From Saccharina japonica (taxonomy: Eukaryota; Sar; Phaeophyceae; Laminariales; Laminariaceae), in contig MEHQ01001971.1 of NCBI GenBank assembly GCA_008828725.1, positions 1 to 64,000 on the forward strand: a stretch of DNA of 64,000 bases, in the 5' to 3' direction. Position numbers and translations under genes: made by a program. Positions 1-10,599 of this stretch are shown piece by piece (position 1 is the stretch's first letter; every line of letters begins with the position of its first letter). The notes beneath the pieces were generated by a model. That model saw only the letters and a program-made list of their open reading frames with translations. It was not told the origin of the DNA and did not search any database.

Positions 1-687
1 AATATATACCCAATACCCAATACACTTTTTTCAGGTGTCCGCGTCGAAAAAAGCGTTTTTGTGGGGTGAAACAAATTGGAAAATTTGAAACGGCAAAAAA
101 CAAAAAGCGTTTAAAAAACAATAAAATCTACGAGTACACATCTGCTGTAACCGGTCACAAAATTGAAAAAGTATGTTCGCTGAAAACCTGAAAGCTGTTA
201 CTCGCGACCACCAGGGGCAGGCAGCAGGGTTTCCCGAAGCGTCGGGCCCAGGGGGTTAATAGGCCTTTCTTATTTTGCAGCGGGGGCCCAGCCTCGAGTC
301 TTTCTTATTTTTTGGGAAATGTCAGCCTGGCTTTCTTACTAGCCTGTTTCTTATTAGGTGTCCTGTACTGTATGTGCCTGCTGATCCTAGCGGGGATGTG
401 TCTTAAACGTCCCCTGTTTTTGCCGCAATTACCCGTAAGAATCTCGTATGTCCAAAAATGGCGTAATTACTTTAAGCACGAGAATTTCCAGCCGTAGTCC
501 GACATCATTTGGTGACAATAAGAGGGGCTACTATTATTAATATTACTATTATTAAGATGCAGAATATTCTCGGAAGAATGAGAGAATGTGAGTTTTGTAC
601 GTACGAAAGAAGTTTGGCCAATCAGATGAATGCAGAAATACATGGTATGAATCGTAGCCCGTGATATACACCTGGTCCAGTTCGTAG
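1..687. repeat. Left arm of a near-perfect 687-bp inverted repeat
   Basis: Position x on this arm pairs with position 2496-x on the right arm without net gaps; for example 312 pairs with 2184 and 687 with 1809. I saw only isolated differences, such as one codon change in the 61-residue reading frame both arms carry. The arm starts at base 1, so it may extend left beyond the window. Near-identity implies a recent origin, ongoing gene conversion, or an assembly artefact. Inverted terminal repeats are known for DIRS-type tyrosine-recombinase retroelements, but these arms are longer than I would expect. Confidence 0.9.
312..497 (+). CDS. Short hydrophobic ORF in the left arm (61 aa), uncertain
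   Basis: The frame encodes a hydrophobic stretch of about 25 residues (roughly residues 5-29, Leu/Cys/Ile-rich) followed by a basic tail, as in a single membrane-spanning peptide. The same ORF recurs on the opposite strand at 1999-2184 because it lies in the inverted repeat, with one Arg-to-Lys change. I recognise no family. Its conservation may only reflect identity of the two arms, so coding is doubtful. Confidence 0.15.
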   Translation: MGNVSLAFLLACFLLGVLYCMCLLILAGMCLKRPLFLPQLPVRISYVQKWRNYFKHENFQP

Positions 688-728
688 CGGTGACCTGCAC
701 GTGATAGCGCAGTGCAGCAGAGTCAGAG

Positions 729-1142
729 CTACGGGTCCAAGGTGTGATACAGACTAGTTTTGAGTTTCAGCTTCTCGCCTGCAATCAACATTTTCCACGA
801 AACGGGCCGACGCACGGTAGCTTGGTTGCCGGCGTCAGCATGCGAACGAGCTGCTCCTTTAAGGGCGTTAACCAACACGGGATGATTGGTGTCAAGCTCG
901 AACCCTCGCGAGATACGATGGAAAAACTTGATTGCTGACAAATGGCTCTCGATAGCAGCCGACCGTAATTTCTTGGTCGCAAATGCGTACGCTACGTACT
1001 CGAACAGATGCCATACGTTGGTCATGCGGTCTCTGCAACGCTCGAGAAATTCAGGCATCCCACAACGTACCCGAAAGTCTACCCATGCGCCAAAATGCCC
1101 CTGATAAGTGCGTTCAGACGAGGGCGCAATGGCGTTTCGCAT
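729..1142 (-). pseudogene. Tyrosine recombinase, N-terminal half (inverted fragment)
   Basis: The 137-residue frame resembles the N-terminal core-binding (SAM-like) domain of DIRS/Crypton-type tyrosine recombinases. It has a Ser-x-x-Thr-Tyr start, a helical segment with LFEYVAYAF, then a SHLSAIKFFHR motif and an LKGAARSHA motif, ending at a PVSWKML motif just before the first catalytic arginine would be expected. The catalytic half lies on the opposite strand immediately to the right (1108-1539), so one protein cannot be read through. The box I arginine region is missing from both halves. I infer an inversion or a foldback rearrangement of a once-continuous gene. It sits between the arms of the large inverted repeat. 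Confidence 0.72.
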
Positions 1143-1539
1143 GAGTTCTTGTTACTTGTTCCTTCCCTCGTCGGCCCCCTTGGTTGCGTTTGGCGTTGGT
1201 AATGGCAGATGGTCCATGTGGACACAGCAGCAAGCGACGACAGCCTTGCGGAAAGTGGTTGCGTTGGCGGGAGTGCGTGCGAAGGAGTACGCCCTGCACT
1301 CCCTGAGGATTGGAGGCGCAACGCACTTGTCAACGGGGGGTGCGACACCAGAGGTGTTGCAGCGTGAAGGACGATGGGCGTCCGATGCGTACAACACATA
1401 TGTTCGCAGTCACGGAGAGGACGCTAGTTGGGTAGCAGAGGTTATGGCCCAGGAAGGAATTAGTGGTGGGATTCAGCCGGGGCAGGGCACAGAGTGGGGG
1501 CAAGTTAACCCACCTTTAGATCTGAATAGGCAGACTTGA
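1108..1539 (+). pseudogene. Tyrosine recombinase, C-terminal catalytic half
   Basis: The frame carries the box II signature of tyrosine recombinases: ALHSLRIGGATHL (the H-x-x-R pair; His codon at 1297), then LQREGRWASDAYNTYVR with the Trp/His position and the candidate nucleophile Tyr (1390 or 1399). This pattern is typical of DIRS-like and Crypton elements. Homology seems to begin near the GRWSMW motif (about 1200); the first 25 or so codons look like junction sequence. The N-terminal half is on the other strand at 729-1142 and the first catalytic Arg and Lys are absent, so the enzyme is not intact here. The reading frame itself has no stops over the catalytic part, suggesting recent breakage. 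Confidence 0.78.
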
Positions 1540-1808
1540 AAGTACGAAGAAATGTGTTATCACATGCGTTCCCTATCATATGGCAAGTAGGGGGGGGGGG
1601 GAGTAAGAGGGCATTCGTAAATCGGGTAAACTCCCATATTGTGTTGGAGGCTGGCGGCAAGAGCTAGATGTCGCCAGTTGAGTTGGGAGTTAACTCGAGT
1701 ATACGGATGTTAGCGTGGGGTTTGCCGCTGGAGCAGCCCCGGGGGTCTTCCCCTCTCCACCCCCCTTCTCCGGGCGGGGGGTAGCGCATTAATATAATAC
1801 AACTTCGA
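1540..1808. other. Non-coding spacer between recombinase fragment and right arm
   Basis: I see no gene here. It contains a run of 13 G residues near 1590 and a second G/C-rich tract near 1735-1780. Confidence 0.6.
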
Positions 1809-2495
1809 CTACGAACTGGACCAGGTGTATATCACGGGCTACGATTCATACCATGTATTTCTGCATTCATCTGATTGGCCAAACTTCTTTCGTACGTACA
1901 AAACTCACATTCTCTCATTCTTCCGAGAATATTCTGCATCTTAATAATAGTAATATTAATAATAGTAGCCCCTCTTATTGTCACCAAATGATGTCGGACT
2001 ACGGCTGGAAATTCTCGTGCTTAAAGTAATTACGCCATTTTTGGACATACGAGATTTTTACGGGTAATTGCGGCAAAAACAGGGGACGTTTAAGACACAT
2101 CCCCGCTAGGATCAGCAGGCACATACAGTACAGGACACCTAATAAGAAACAGGCTAGTAAGAAAGCCAGGCTGACATTTCCCAAAAAATAAGAAAGACTC
2201 GAGGCTGGGCCCCCGCTGCAAAATAAGAAAGGCCTATTAACCCCCTGGGCCCGACGCTTCGGGAAACCCTGCTGCCTGCCCCTGGTGGTCGCGAGTAACA
2301 GCTTTCAGGTTTTCAGCGAACATACTTTTTCAATTTTGTGACCGGTTACAGCAGATGTGTACTCGTAGATTTTATTGTTTTTTAAACGCTTTTTGTTTTT
2401 TGCCGTTTCAAATTTTCCAATTTGTTTCACCCCACAAAAACGCTTTTTTCGACGCGGACACCTGAAAAAAGTGTATTGGGTATTGGGTATATATT
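1809..2495. repeat. Right arm of the 687-bp inverted repeat
   Basis: Reverse complement of 1-687. It ends at 2495, after which the sequence (TTATAACATCCCC) has no counterpart in the window, because the matching left flank lies outside it. The two arms enclose 1121 bp containing only the two recombinase halves. Confidence 0.9.
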
Positions 2496-3039
2496 TTATA
2501 ACATCCCCGCACGGAGGTAAATATTTATGCAGAAATACCGCATTCGCGCGCGGCGCTCTTCAGCTCATCGAACTGCTGCGTATTCAAGGCTCCCCTTGTG
2601 TCTCAATTCATCCAATGTGGAGAGCGATTTGAGTCTGGCCGTGAACGCCATTGGGTCTGCTACAGTACTACAGGCTGCTCTTCCCCTCTCTCCTCTCTTT
2701 CCAAGCTTGACACGCTGTGGGGGCTATGATGTGACGGCTCCCTCAACGAAGAGGAGTACAACCGCGAGCTCGGGGAGCTTCTTAGTTTCATCCGACCAAT
2801 GCCATCGGACGCGAGTGGCTCGACAACTGCACCCATGCCAGGGCCGCAGCTTTCGGCGAGTCCCACACCGTCGAAAGTGGGCAGAGCCCAAGCACGTGCT
2901 GCTGCTGGCTCAGAAGACATCGTGAACGCGTTCATCAGTGGCTCGCAGAAACAGTCGGCAAGTTGGTCCTGCTCCCTTGCACAACCCATACTGCACTGCT
3001 TTACAGCAGCGCTAGCACCCGAGTCCGTGAGATAATCCT

Positions 3040-3594
3040 GCCACCGTACTGCTGCCATCAGGGTACACGGATGAGGTGCAGCCGGTCGATGCAGGACACG
3101 GGCGGCTGGTCAAGTTGGCTGTGGAGAAGGCTCGCGAGGCATGGTTGGAGAAGGGTGACAACGTGTAAACTTGGGACACAAACAAGCTGTCTGCCTCCGA
3201 CCGTACAAGGGTCTTGCTGACTCACTGGGTGGGTGAGGCCATCAAAAACGATCATTCGGGCCAGCTGTAACGTAGACGCCTGTTTGAAAAGACTGGGCTT
3301 GCGATGACAGCAGACGGTACCGACGATATCCTCATCAACCTCGAAGGCCTGGACGAGGGGCCGTACACGTTAATGGGCGCCTATGACGGCAAGGAACTCC
3401 CGGATGATGTGAAGCCCTTTACTCCAGCGGACGAAGGCCATCCCGAAGGGTCGAGCGACGAGGATGGCGAGGACGAAACGGAGGGTGACAGCACCGGGCA
3501 ACTTCGTGGATCGGACGACGTAGCTGTGCTTAACGAAGATGACGACCACGACGCTGATGAAAAGACACTGCCCCTGGAAAGCCCACCGGGTTAA
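3040..3594 (+). pseudogene. pogo/jerky-type DDE_1 transposase, C-terminal remnant
   Basis: In one frame (codon start at 3076) the sequence reads VQPVDAGHGRLVKLAVEK and then LSASDRTRVLLTHWVGEA, FEKTGLAMTADGTDD and EGLDEGPY. This is the C-terminal part of DDE superfamily endonucleases of the pogo/Tc1-mariner group, where the VQPVDAG motif follows the catalytic core. Two in-frame TAA stops (3166 and near 3268) kill the frame. The last open part, 3304-3594, ends in an Asp/Glu-rich tail. The region 2496-3040 probably holds the rest of the gene, but I could not read the catalytic aspartates with confidence. A short pogo-like MITE occurs at 18957-19137. Confidence 0.68.
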
Positions 3595-3826
3595 GCCTTT
3601 GTCCGCTCGCCTCCTCCGGCCCTCGATGCATCACTCGGGAATCGGGACATCATGCTGTGCCAGGTGTTGGGATTGATGAAGGGTTTCCTCACATGACGGG
3701 CACAGGCACGGACGCGCCAGGATTACGACTATAGGGTGTAAATCGCGCGAACCGTTATGAGGCTTTCACTCGGGAAGTGCACTGCTGTTGGCGAGGCCGC
3801 GGCATAAGGTTCGTGGGTGCTACTGA

Positions 3827-4318
3827 GTGAGGCTACTTCGTTTTCTAGAATGCTTGAACGTGAGCTACTGGCGCCATCACAGCGAGTGGGCAACAAGGAC
3901 ATTGGCCAGGGCGGTCCTGCTGGACGTGGCAAGGAGGACAACGATGAGGGGAAGAATGGGAGCGATGATGAGAGACAGGAAGGGAGAGGGGGGGGGGGGG
4001 GGGGGGTTACAGCGAAGACAGCGATTTAAAGAGAACAGTAGCAGCAGCAATGGCAGTGAGAGTGAAGAAGGGGCAGGAGCGGATAACGAGTGGAAGGGCA
4101 GTGACGACGAGGAAGGGAGGAAGGAATCGGGTGTGCGCGTTGTAGATGTCGCCAGCGATAGTGATCACGTAGAGGGGAACTTTCCGAACGCGAGGAAGAG
4201 GGTGAAGGCGAGGAAGAGATTTATGACTAATGATTCACGCAAGGGGAAGGGACGAAAACGGAAAACGTTCCAACTCCGTTGCCGAGCACGTTTCCTTGGC
4301 GTCAGTGCCCCCCAGTAA
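3827..4318 (+). other. Unassigned charged reading frame (163 codons)
   Basis: The frame is open for 163 codons but of low complexity: Ser/Glu/Asp-rich in the middle, Lys/Arg-rich at the end, and interrupted by a run of about 19 G residues (about 3988-4006) read as poly-Gly. It may be the disordered tail of the preceding transposase-like sequence or a chance ORF. I recognise no domain. Confidence 0.2.
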
Positions 4319-4508
4319 GAGTACACGCGGAATAGCTCGGACGCCGAACGTGCGCATGCGCAATCAATGAGGTTCTTTCGCATTTTTATCATTGAGAGAG
4401 ACGACATGAAGGCTTGTCCTCCCACCTTCCGCCTCACCACGCCTCACCACCCCGCCTGAGGACCGTTCATGCCGCTCAAACACAAGAGTGGAGCAAAATG
4501 CACATGTA

Positions 4509-4573
4509 ACCCCGGGTACACGTACGGGAACCCGGGTACCCGGGTACCCGGGTACCCGGGTACCCGGGTACCC
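4509..4573. repeat. (CCCGGGTA)n simple repeat
   Basis: About six to seven units of an 8-bp motif, CCCGGGTA, continuous from about 4530 and imperfect on both sides. The unit is almost self-complementary, so the array can fold on itself. Short ORFs on both strands here are products of the repeat. Confidence 0.9.
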
Positions 4574-4989
4574 GGGATACTCAGTACCGCGGGAACCCGG
4601 GACGGTACTGGTCAAATCCCACCGAAGGCGGTACTGGTACCGGTTCCAATTTTCGAATCCGGGAGCCATCTCTAGAGGGAGGAGGGAGTAAACAATGCAG
4701 GGGATTCACATGGAAATATATGACTTTTGTATATAGGGAGCAGGGGGCCTGCAGTAATTACCGCGACCCATCCTTATTACATACCGCCAAATCAGCCTCG
4801 CCGTAAGGAGGTAATGCGGTAATCCGATATCATTGATTGTCACTGCATTCTGAATCAATAGATAGACACATAAAATATAGGGCAGCGGCCAAAAACAGGT
4901 ACACCTGGTCCGTTCGGGGCCAAAAACAGGTACATACTAAAATCAAGTTAAAAACGCACCCCACGAACCTGCCGTTCCTTGCAATGCAA

Positions 4990-5185
4990 AGTGTAGAGTT
5001 TTTTCATGCTCTTTGTGCTCGCCCGGTGGCTACGTATACGAGTAGCTGCTCATAATAGTACGAGGAACGAACGCCTGCTGCTGTATTCTCCCTTCTCAAC
5101 TTTTGTGACACCCCTGGTATTCCAAGTCAACCACAATCCCGAAGGGGAGCCTTCTATCTCGTATTATTTCGGCGGAGGTGTTCAG
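4990..5185. repeat. Dispersed repeat, copy 1 (second copy at 52265-52475)
   Basis: Blocks such as ACGAGTAGCTG, GAACGCCTGCTG and AAGTCAACCACAA occur in the same order and spacing at 52265-52475, in the same orientation. The copies are clearly diverged. No coding potential or terminal repeats are visible, so the element class is unknown. Confidence 0.7.
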
Positions 5186-5690
5186 GCAGATATGTGTGTG
5201 TGTGTCGCTCGAGTGGCGTGTAGTGTGAGGTGCCAAGGGAGAAGGGGGTCTCCGCGTACGTCGGCATTTGTATAGGGGGCATAGGGTGGAACTATGTAGG
5301 GCCTCTGATTGGCTTAAAAACGACAAAAAAAAGGTGAAAGTCAAGCAGAGTAGACAAAATCAGGCATACCTGGGTTTTGAAGAGGCAAAAACAGGTACAA
5401 CGAGTTTTGGACCAATGGCAGCGCACGTGGAGTGCGTTTTTTACTTGGTTTTAAGTATGTACCTGATTTTGGCCGCAATTGGACGAGGTATACCTTTTTT
5501 TGGCCGCTGCCCAGAATATCCAGTTTTCCCTATCTATCTTGAAGGATCCCATATACTTGCACCGTCCTTCCTTGGCAAACCCTCTCGTTTACCCCCTCCT
5601 CGTGAACGTTCCACGTTCCACCCCCACGTCATTGGCAACAACAGTAGTGCTCATCAGGTTCCTCCCCTCCTTTCCCTTTGTTAGTAGTGA

Positions 5691-5770
5691 TGAAATGCAA
5701 TGAAATGCAATGAAATGCAATGAAATGCAATGAAAGGCAATGAAATGCAATGAAATGCGATGAAATACAA
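5691..5770. repeat. Tandem decamer TGAAATGCAA, eight units
   Basis: Eight head-to-tail 10-bp units, with single changes in units 5, 7 and 8. Confidence 0.95.
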
Positions 5771-5799
5771 AGGAATTTTTTGTTTTTTCTCTGTAACGA

Positions 5800-6105
5800 A
5801 ACGTTCGGTATACGAGTATGGTACCGTTACCCGGGGGGTATCTTTAGGGGGATAACCGAACGTACCGAAGTGTCGGGTACCGGCATCGAAAAATACCGAA
5901 CTTACCGAAGTGTCGGGTATCGGTAATCGTATTGTAAAAGTGTCGGGTATACCGTTACGTATCGAAAAATATACCAGACTTATCGAAATGTCGGGTACAG
6001 AGGTATCGAGGTCGTACCGAACAAATACCGGTACCCCCCAAACGTATACCGGTACCCGGGGTATATTTGGGTGGGCGTACCGAACTTACCGATGTGATAT
6101 AATCA
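5800..6105. repeat. Degenerate tandem array of ACCGAA / GTGTCGGGTA motifs
   Basis: The motif ACCGAAGTGTCGGGTA and variants recur every 35-45 bp, mixed with GGTACCGGTACC-like palindromes. Such short subterminal repeats are often found at the ends of hAT-like transposons. I found no clear terminal inverted repeat or transposase here. Confidence 0.65.
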
Positions 6106-6109
6106 GGAT

Positions 6110-6895
6110 AAGGACACAGAGTATCCCTTGCCAGGCTTTATACCACATTGAGCAGGTACTCGTTGGTACTCACTTGTGTCGTTTGCTTAGAGATAAAAGA
6201 AGAGCAGCTTTACTCCTTTTTGCACGATAAAAGACTGATACACTGAGGAGGCTCGCGTTGCCCCGCCTTGGAATTGGAAAGCCCTGGTTTCCATTTAAGA
6301 TACGCCTCCCAAGTACTACAAACACGATGCCAATATATAGATGTTACCAGAGGTAAATACGTAAATACCGACATGTCCCGCAGTTCCATTACACTAGCCC
6401 ACTCTGATGAGCTGTACAGTATAGGCAAAAATATGATAAATTCGTGGAAACCCCGATTCTACTAATTAGACCATGATGAGTCCAATATGGGGCTCCTCAA
6501 AACCCCCTCCCACACATCTGAACGGCAAGGCTATACGAAGTCGACAAGGAACGCCAATAAAAGAAAAGAAGGAAGAAAAGCCTACCCGGAAGGGGCAGAA
6601 ATAATTGCGTAATCGAAAGCGATGGGCATACCACCCGCAAGGGGAGTAGAGGCGAGGATATGACGACGGAAACGCGAAAGGTCCGAACCAAACGCAACGC
6701 AGTCCTGTGCCCCAGTATGAGTAGTAATTCATTGTACTCAGATCGCCCCCCCGGCTCCCGAGCGGGGGGGGGTGGCAGGACGGAGGACAGAACACGAAAC
6801 ACGCCAAACGTCCCCTACCTCTGGCCCAAAAACTCAACAAGCAAGTGCGTACTGTGCCACAAATGATTAGCCCGATCACCCAGATCAGCCCCGGC
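6110..6895. other. No recognisable gene
   Basis: A 208-codon minus-strand frame (6466-7092) covers part of this stretch and runs into the SINE-like repeat. It matches nothing I recognise and its first 60 codons are the repeat itself. Two G runs near 6770 and 6900 share the sequence GAGCGGGGGGG. Confidence 0.5.
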
Positions 6896-7135
6896 ACTGA
6901 GCGGGGGGGGGGTGTACTCATGTCGTGCACGGCCGTAGTCGTATGACCATAGACCCTCGCATCCCTACAATGCCGGGACGGAGCACGTTGGGTTTTCACC
7001 AACCAGGCAGACATTGCTTGCACCAAGCGCGAAGCGCCGTGAGGTATTGGGCGAGTCGCATGGGGGGTGAGCTGCATCCTGCTCAGAACCACCTCTGAGG
7101 CGGACTTGCATATTATGGACGACAGCCTCCAATGA
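6896..7135 (-). repeat. SINE-like dispersed repeat with C-rich end, copy A
   Basis: Read on the minus strand this roughly 235-nt unit ends in a run of C after GACATGAGTAC. It matches 14517-14749 along its full length, 41742-42050 (opposite strand, interrupted) and, for its last third, 49228-49305. Shared blocks include CACGGCGCTTCGCGCTTGG and the block around GGTCATACGACTACGGCC. I could not find a target duplication around this copy. The C-rich end abuts a G-rich site (plus-strand CACTGAGCGGGGG). Confidence 0.75.
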
Positions 7136-7139
7136 ATTA

Positions 7140-7759
7140 ATTAAATTTCTGGTGTGGTCCCTTCCAGAGACAGCAATGAATGGGTACTACTACGTATGTA
7201 TCTGCCTCTGGGTGCCATACCATATACACACTACGTGATACGATCATTCCCCTTGTGCGGAGTTGAGGTTCCCGACCCCGCACAAATGATCTACTCGACC
7301 GCCAGCCTTGGGTAACCGCCAAAAACAAACAAGAAACAAAAAACGGTACCGTGGTTGTCTAGCTCACGCAGTGAGAGGCGTGTTTTACAGCGTCGTTGCC
7401 AACCGACGCCAACCCAACCTATAAGTATATAATACATTTATACTGAGCGGGGGGGTGGGCAGGACGAAATACGCAAAGACCATCTCCAAACCTGTCCCGA
7501 AAAAACAGAAAGACCTAAGGGGTTACCGAGAAGAAAAAACAGACCGACGCGAAAGCTCGGAAAACGGCATTAAAAAAAAATACAAGAAAACTCCCCAACT
7601 TCCCAGAAAAACGGAAACATAATCGGGTGCAGCGGAGACGCGAAAATTCAGGTATCCACCGCTGCACTTCGAGATTAATCTACCCTATATGCTGGACCCC
7701 CCGTGCATACGCGCTCGCTAAGTGTACTTGAAGACACCAAGAACCTCGTACAGCTCCCG
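7140..7759. other. Spacer downstream of the gypsy element; LTR not identified
   Basis: By position this could hold the 3' long terminal repeat of the minus-strand gypsy element, but I found no direct copy of it upstream of 12900. A G run with the same ACTGAGCGGGGGGG context as at 6896 lies at 7442. No gene is visible. Confidence 0.4.
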
Positions 7760-8887
7760 TTAAAATCGTTTAGCACGCCGGAGAAAGGAAGCGTAATCAG
7801 TCCGGAGCCATCCCAAAGCGATCCAACGATACCCCACCCGTCGTTGTAGTTGCACTGATTTTCCCAAACCACAACAGACCGTCGTCGCCCTTGTACCTAA
7901 AGTGAGTCCCGTTGGGAAGCACGGTGGTGCTGTATTGGCGAAGCACGGTGGTGCTGTATTGGCGAAGCCAATCGGAGTACGGTACGCAGCCATAGCCGGG
8001 AGCCAGGAAACGCTCACCGTTTCTCCGAGCAAGCTCCCGTGCCACTCCAATTCGCACCCGGCGGTACATGCGGTTGGTTTGGCGGTGCTGGTTCGGGGTG
8101 CCGGCCTACTGTAGTAGCGCATACGTTCGCGGCGGGAACGCTGAAGGTCCATGTCCCGTCCCCGGGACTGTCGAGAGGGTCCCGTGCAGTGCGTCTCGTA
8201 CATCACAGCGATGACCCCACCTCGGCCCCGAACCGGGTGGTATCCGGTAATTTTCTCCACGTCGAGTCGTTGAAGAGGATTATAAACGTCGTCTTGAGCG
8301 ACGTGGTACGGAGGGGATTTCCTGAAGAAGTTGTTGAGCACGTATTGCGTCAACCCCGCTGGCAAATACTTCGGCATGTCGTCGCAGTCGTTGGGGTTGG
8401 CACAGAGCTTGCAGCGTTGTACCGACACGAGCCGGTGAGCATCAGCGCCGGGTATGTCGGAAAGCACATCCAAATTCAGGAGCTTAGCACCGAGAGGGGA
8501 TCTGTCCGGGGTGTCCGCGGAGGAGCAGGGGCCAACGTGAAGGACTTTGTAGGGGCCCGTCCAGCTGAGCGATAGTTTTTCCTTGAGGACCTTGGCGTCC
8601 GTGTCAGTCTTCGCACCCTGACGGATGGTGGCCGCCATATTGTACACCCGCGCCCTGCCACCAACGATAAATTTGGGGACAGGACGCAGTGCGTCGGAGA
8701 GGGCAGAGTTGCGCCGGTTCACGCGAGAAACTGTGAGGGCGTGGTGTTTGCGGACGATATAGTACGCGTGCTGCCGGCAGCCTGTCGCCAAGTCACAGTA
8801 GGCGAGGTGGTCGTGGGCCAAACTCTGATGGCCGGCGACCCCAGCGCGCTCGACAATCGTGAGAGAGAGGCGTGGGAGATGACCCAT
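7760..8887 (-). pseudogene. Gypsy integrase C-terminus with GPY/F and chromodomain-like tail
   Basis: A 375-codon minus-strand frame. Around residues 105-120 it has EKLSLSWTGPYKVLHVGP, the GPY/F module of gypsy integrases. About 100 residues later it has GYHPVRGRGGVIAVMYETH followed by a region resembling WTGLSRPSWE/D of chromodomain tails. Chromodomains direct chromovirus integration to heterochromatin marks. A 24-bp tandem duplication at 7916-7963 repeats FANTAPPC within the tail. Downstream of the chromodomain the translation looks random, so the real stop was probably lost. Confidence 0.8.
7916..7963. repeat. 24-bp tandem duplication in gypsy tail
   Basis: Two perfect 24-bp units starting GAAGCACGGTGG, at 7916 and 7940. 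Being a multiple of three, it keeps frame. Confidence 0.95.
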
Positions 8888-9626
8888 GTGGAACTAGTTG
8901 GGAGCCAATCCCGAGGCGGCGCTGACCGTATTGTTGTACCCAACGTCGACGTGAGGGGGCTGTTAATCCCAATTGTTTTGGTGCTTGTTGACCGCCATCG
9001 CCAGCATCTGGGCCAACGTGTGGTTTCGCGTTCCACCCCCACCGTTGCCGTTCTGGTTTGTAGGAGCTGGTGGCAATTTTACGAACCCGGAAAAGCTGAT
9101 AGACGGCGTGAGAAAGCTGTGAGAAAAACTGGTTGCCGTTGTCCGAGAGTATGCTGCGCGGGCATCCCCAAAGGGGAACATACCGGTTGATGACAATGTT
9201 AGCCGTGCCCTCAGCGGTAAACTCGGCTGTGGTGACTGCGAACATGTCGGCGGCGCGGTGACTAAAACGACCAGTAAAGAGCAAGATGTAGGTGCTGCCT
9301 CGGGGCATAATCGGAAGAGGGCCGACGTAAAGGACGCTGACAACGATGCCGGGCCCTTCCGGCAGGGGCATGGATATGACGGGCCACCGGCCCGTCGGCC
9401 GCGAGGCTTTTCGTGCTTGGCACTTCAAGCAGTAGCGTTGCCACCACCTGGTGTAGATGCTCATACCGATCCTAGAGTGGAAATGTCCGAGCATGCGCAG
9501 GGTGCGCGCGGTCCCCGGGTGGCAAGAAGCTGTGGAATGGCAAGCCTGCATGACCCAGGGGTGAACGAGCAGCGGCACGTAAATGCGAAGAGGCTCGTCG
9601 TGCAATACACAAGCCATGCAGCCCAC
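8793..9626 (-). pseudogene. Gypsy integrase: zinc-binding and core domains (degenerate)
   Basis: Minus strand: an H2C2 zinc-binding domain is visible as CHSTASCHPGTARTLRML followed by WWQRYCLKCQARK. The core begins near VSVLYVGPLP, where the family has Asp before the xVGPLP motif, so the first catalytic Asp seems lost. The second is present in SILSDNGNQF. The catalytic Glu region after SYKPERQ is frameshifted and the protein then diverges. The element is therefore inactive at this locus. Confidence 0.82.
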
Positions 9627-10599
9627 TGGGCGCAGTTAATTAGGCGCTAAGGGTGGGGGCGGCCGTCGGACGAGCAGGACGATGCCGTCGTCGTTGGTGT
9701 GTAGTTGTCATTTGCCAGCCAGCTCCTGAACCTCCGAAAAGGAAGGGCGCTGGTGTGAGGGAAAACACGGCACAATGTCCGCTGACAAGGCCTTTGGCCG
9801 GTCAGTAATTATGTAGCGTATGGTGGCATTGCACTCGGGCTCGGCCTGTTGCTCCCGCACCCAGTCGGCGTGCGAGTAGCACGCTGCGAAATCCCCAAAC
9901 TGTAATTCGGCAGCTCCGCCAAAGAGCATCCAAGTCGGTGGCTGTGACGGACGGTGTGCCAGCTGGCGTCGGAAATCTTAAACCAGGAGTCTCCACAGGC
10001 TCGGCGCGGTTGCGGTCTGACGGGATGGGCACCGTCGGGACAGGTGAGGCGGCAGGAGCAGAGGCCTTACCGACGGCCGGAGGCAGTCGCGGCCGAGGGA
10101 CTCACGGCGGGGTGAAAGCACGCCGGGAGGATGGTCGAGGGGCCCCGCCGGGCCCGAAGCCATAATCAATAGCAGCCGGTGCAGTGCCAGTTGCAGCGGC
10201 TGTTCGTCCGCGCGTCCGGGTGGAGATGCGGTCCTAGGGTGGCAAAATACTTCAGAGGTGCCGGGTTGCCAGGTGGCGAAGAGGTGGACGCGGCCGAATC
10301 TGTGATCGCGGCACGATAGTTTCTCTGTGAAGTGCTCATCGGGAAAGGAGCATGCTGGGCGGCAGTTGTTGCAGCAGCGGGAGCTTCTGCAGAGCCCTTG
10401 CCGTCCTCTGAGAGTACAGCAAAAACCGAAGCGAAAGCGGTGTTAGCGGTAGGTGAAAATTCCCCACGGCCAGGACGGCGATCGACGGTGGCCACGGAAG
10501 CAGATACACGAGCGACGAATATCTCCGAAGGAGCTGAAATATCGCCAATCCTCATACATACGTTGGCCCGTGTGCGAGAAAAAACGCGAAAATCTGAAG

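Noticed and set aside
5691-5770. Telomere-like repeat
   Set aside because: The unit TGAAATGCAA is not G-rich and the array is short and internal.
8039-8575. 178-codon plus-strand ORF
   Set aside because: It is the antisense of the gypsy integrase C-terminal region.
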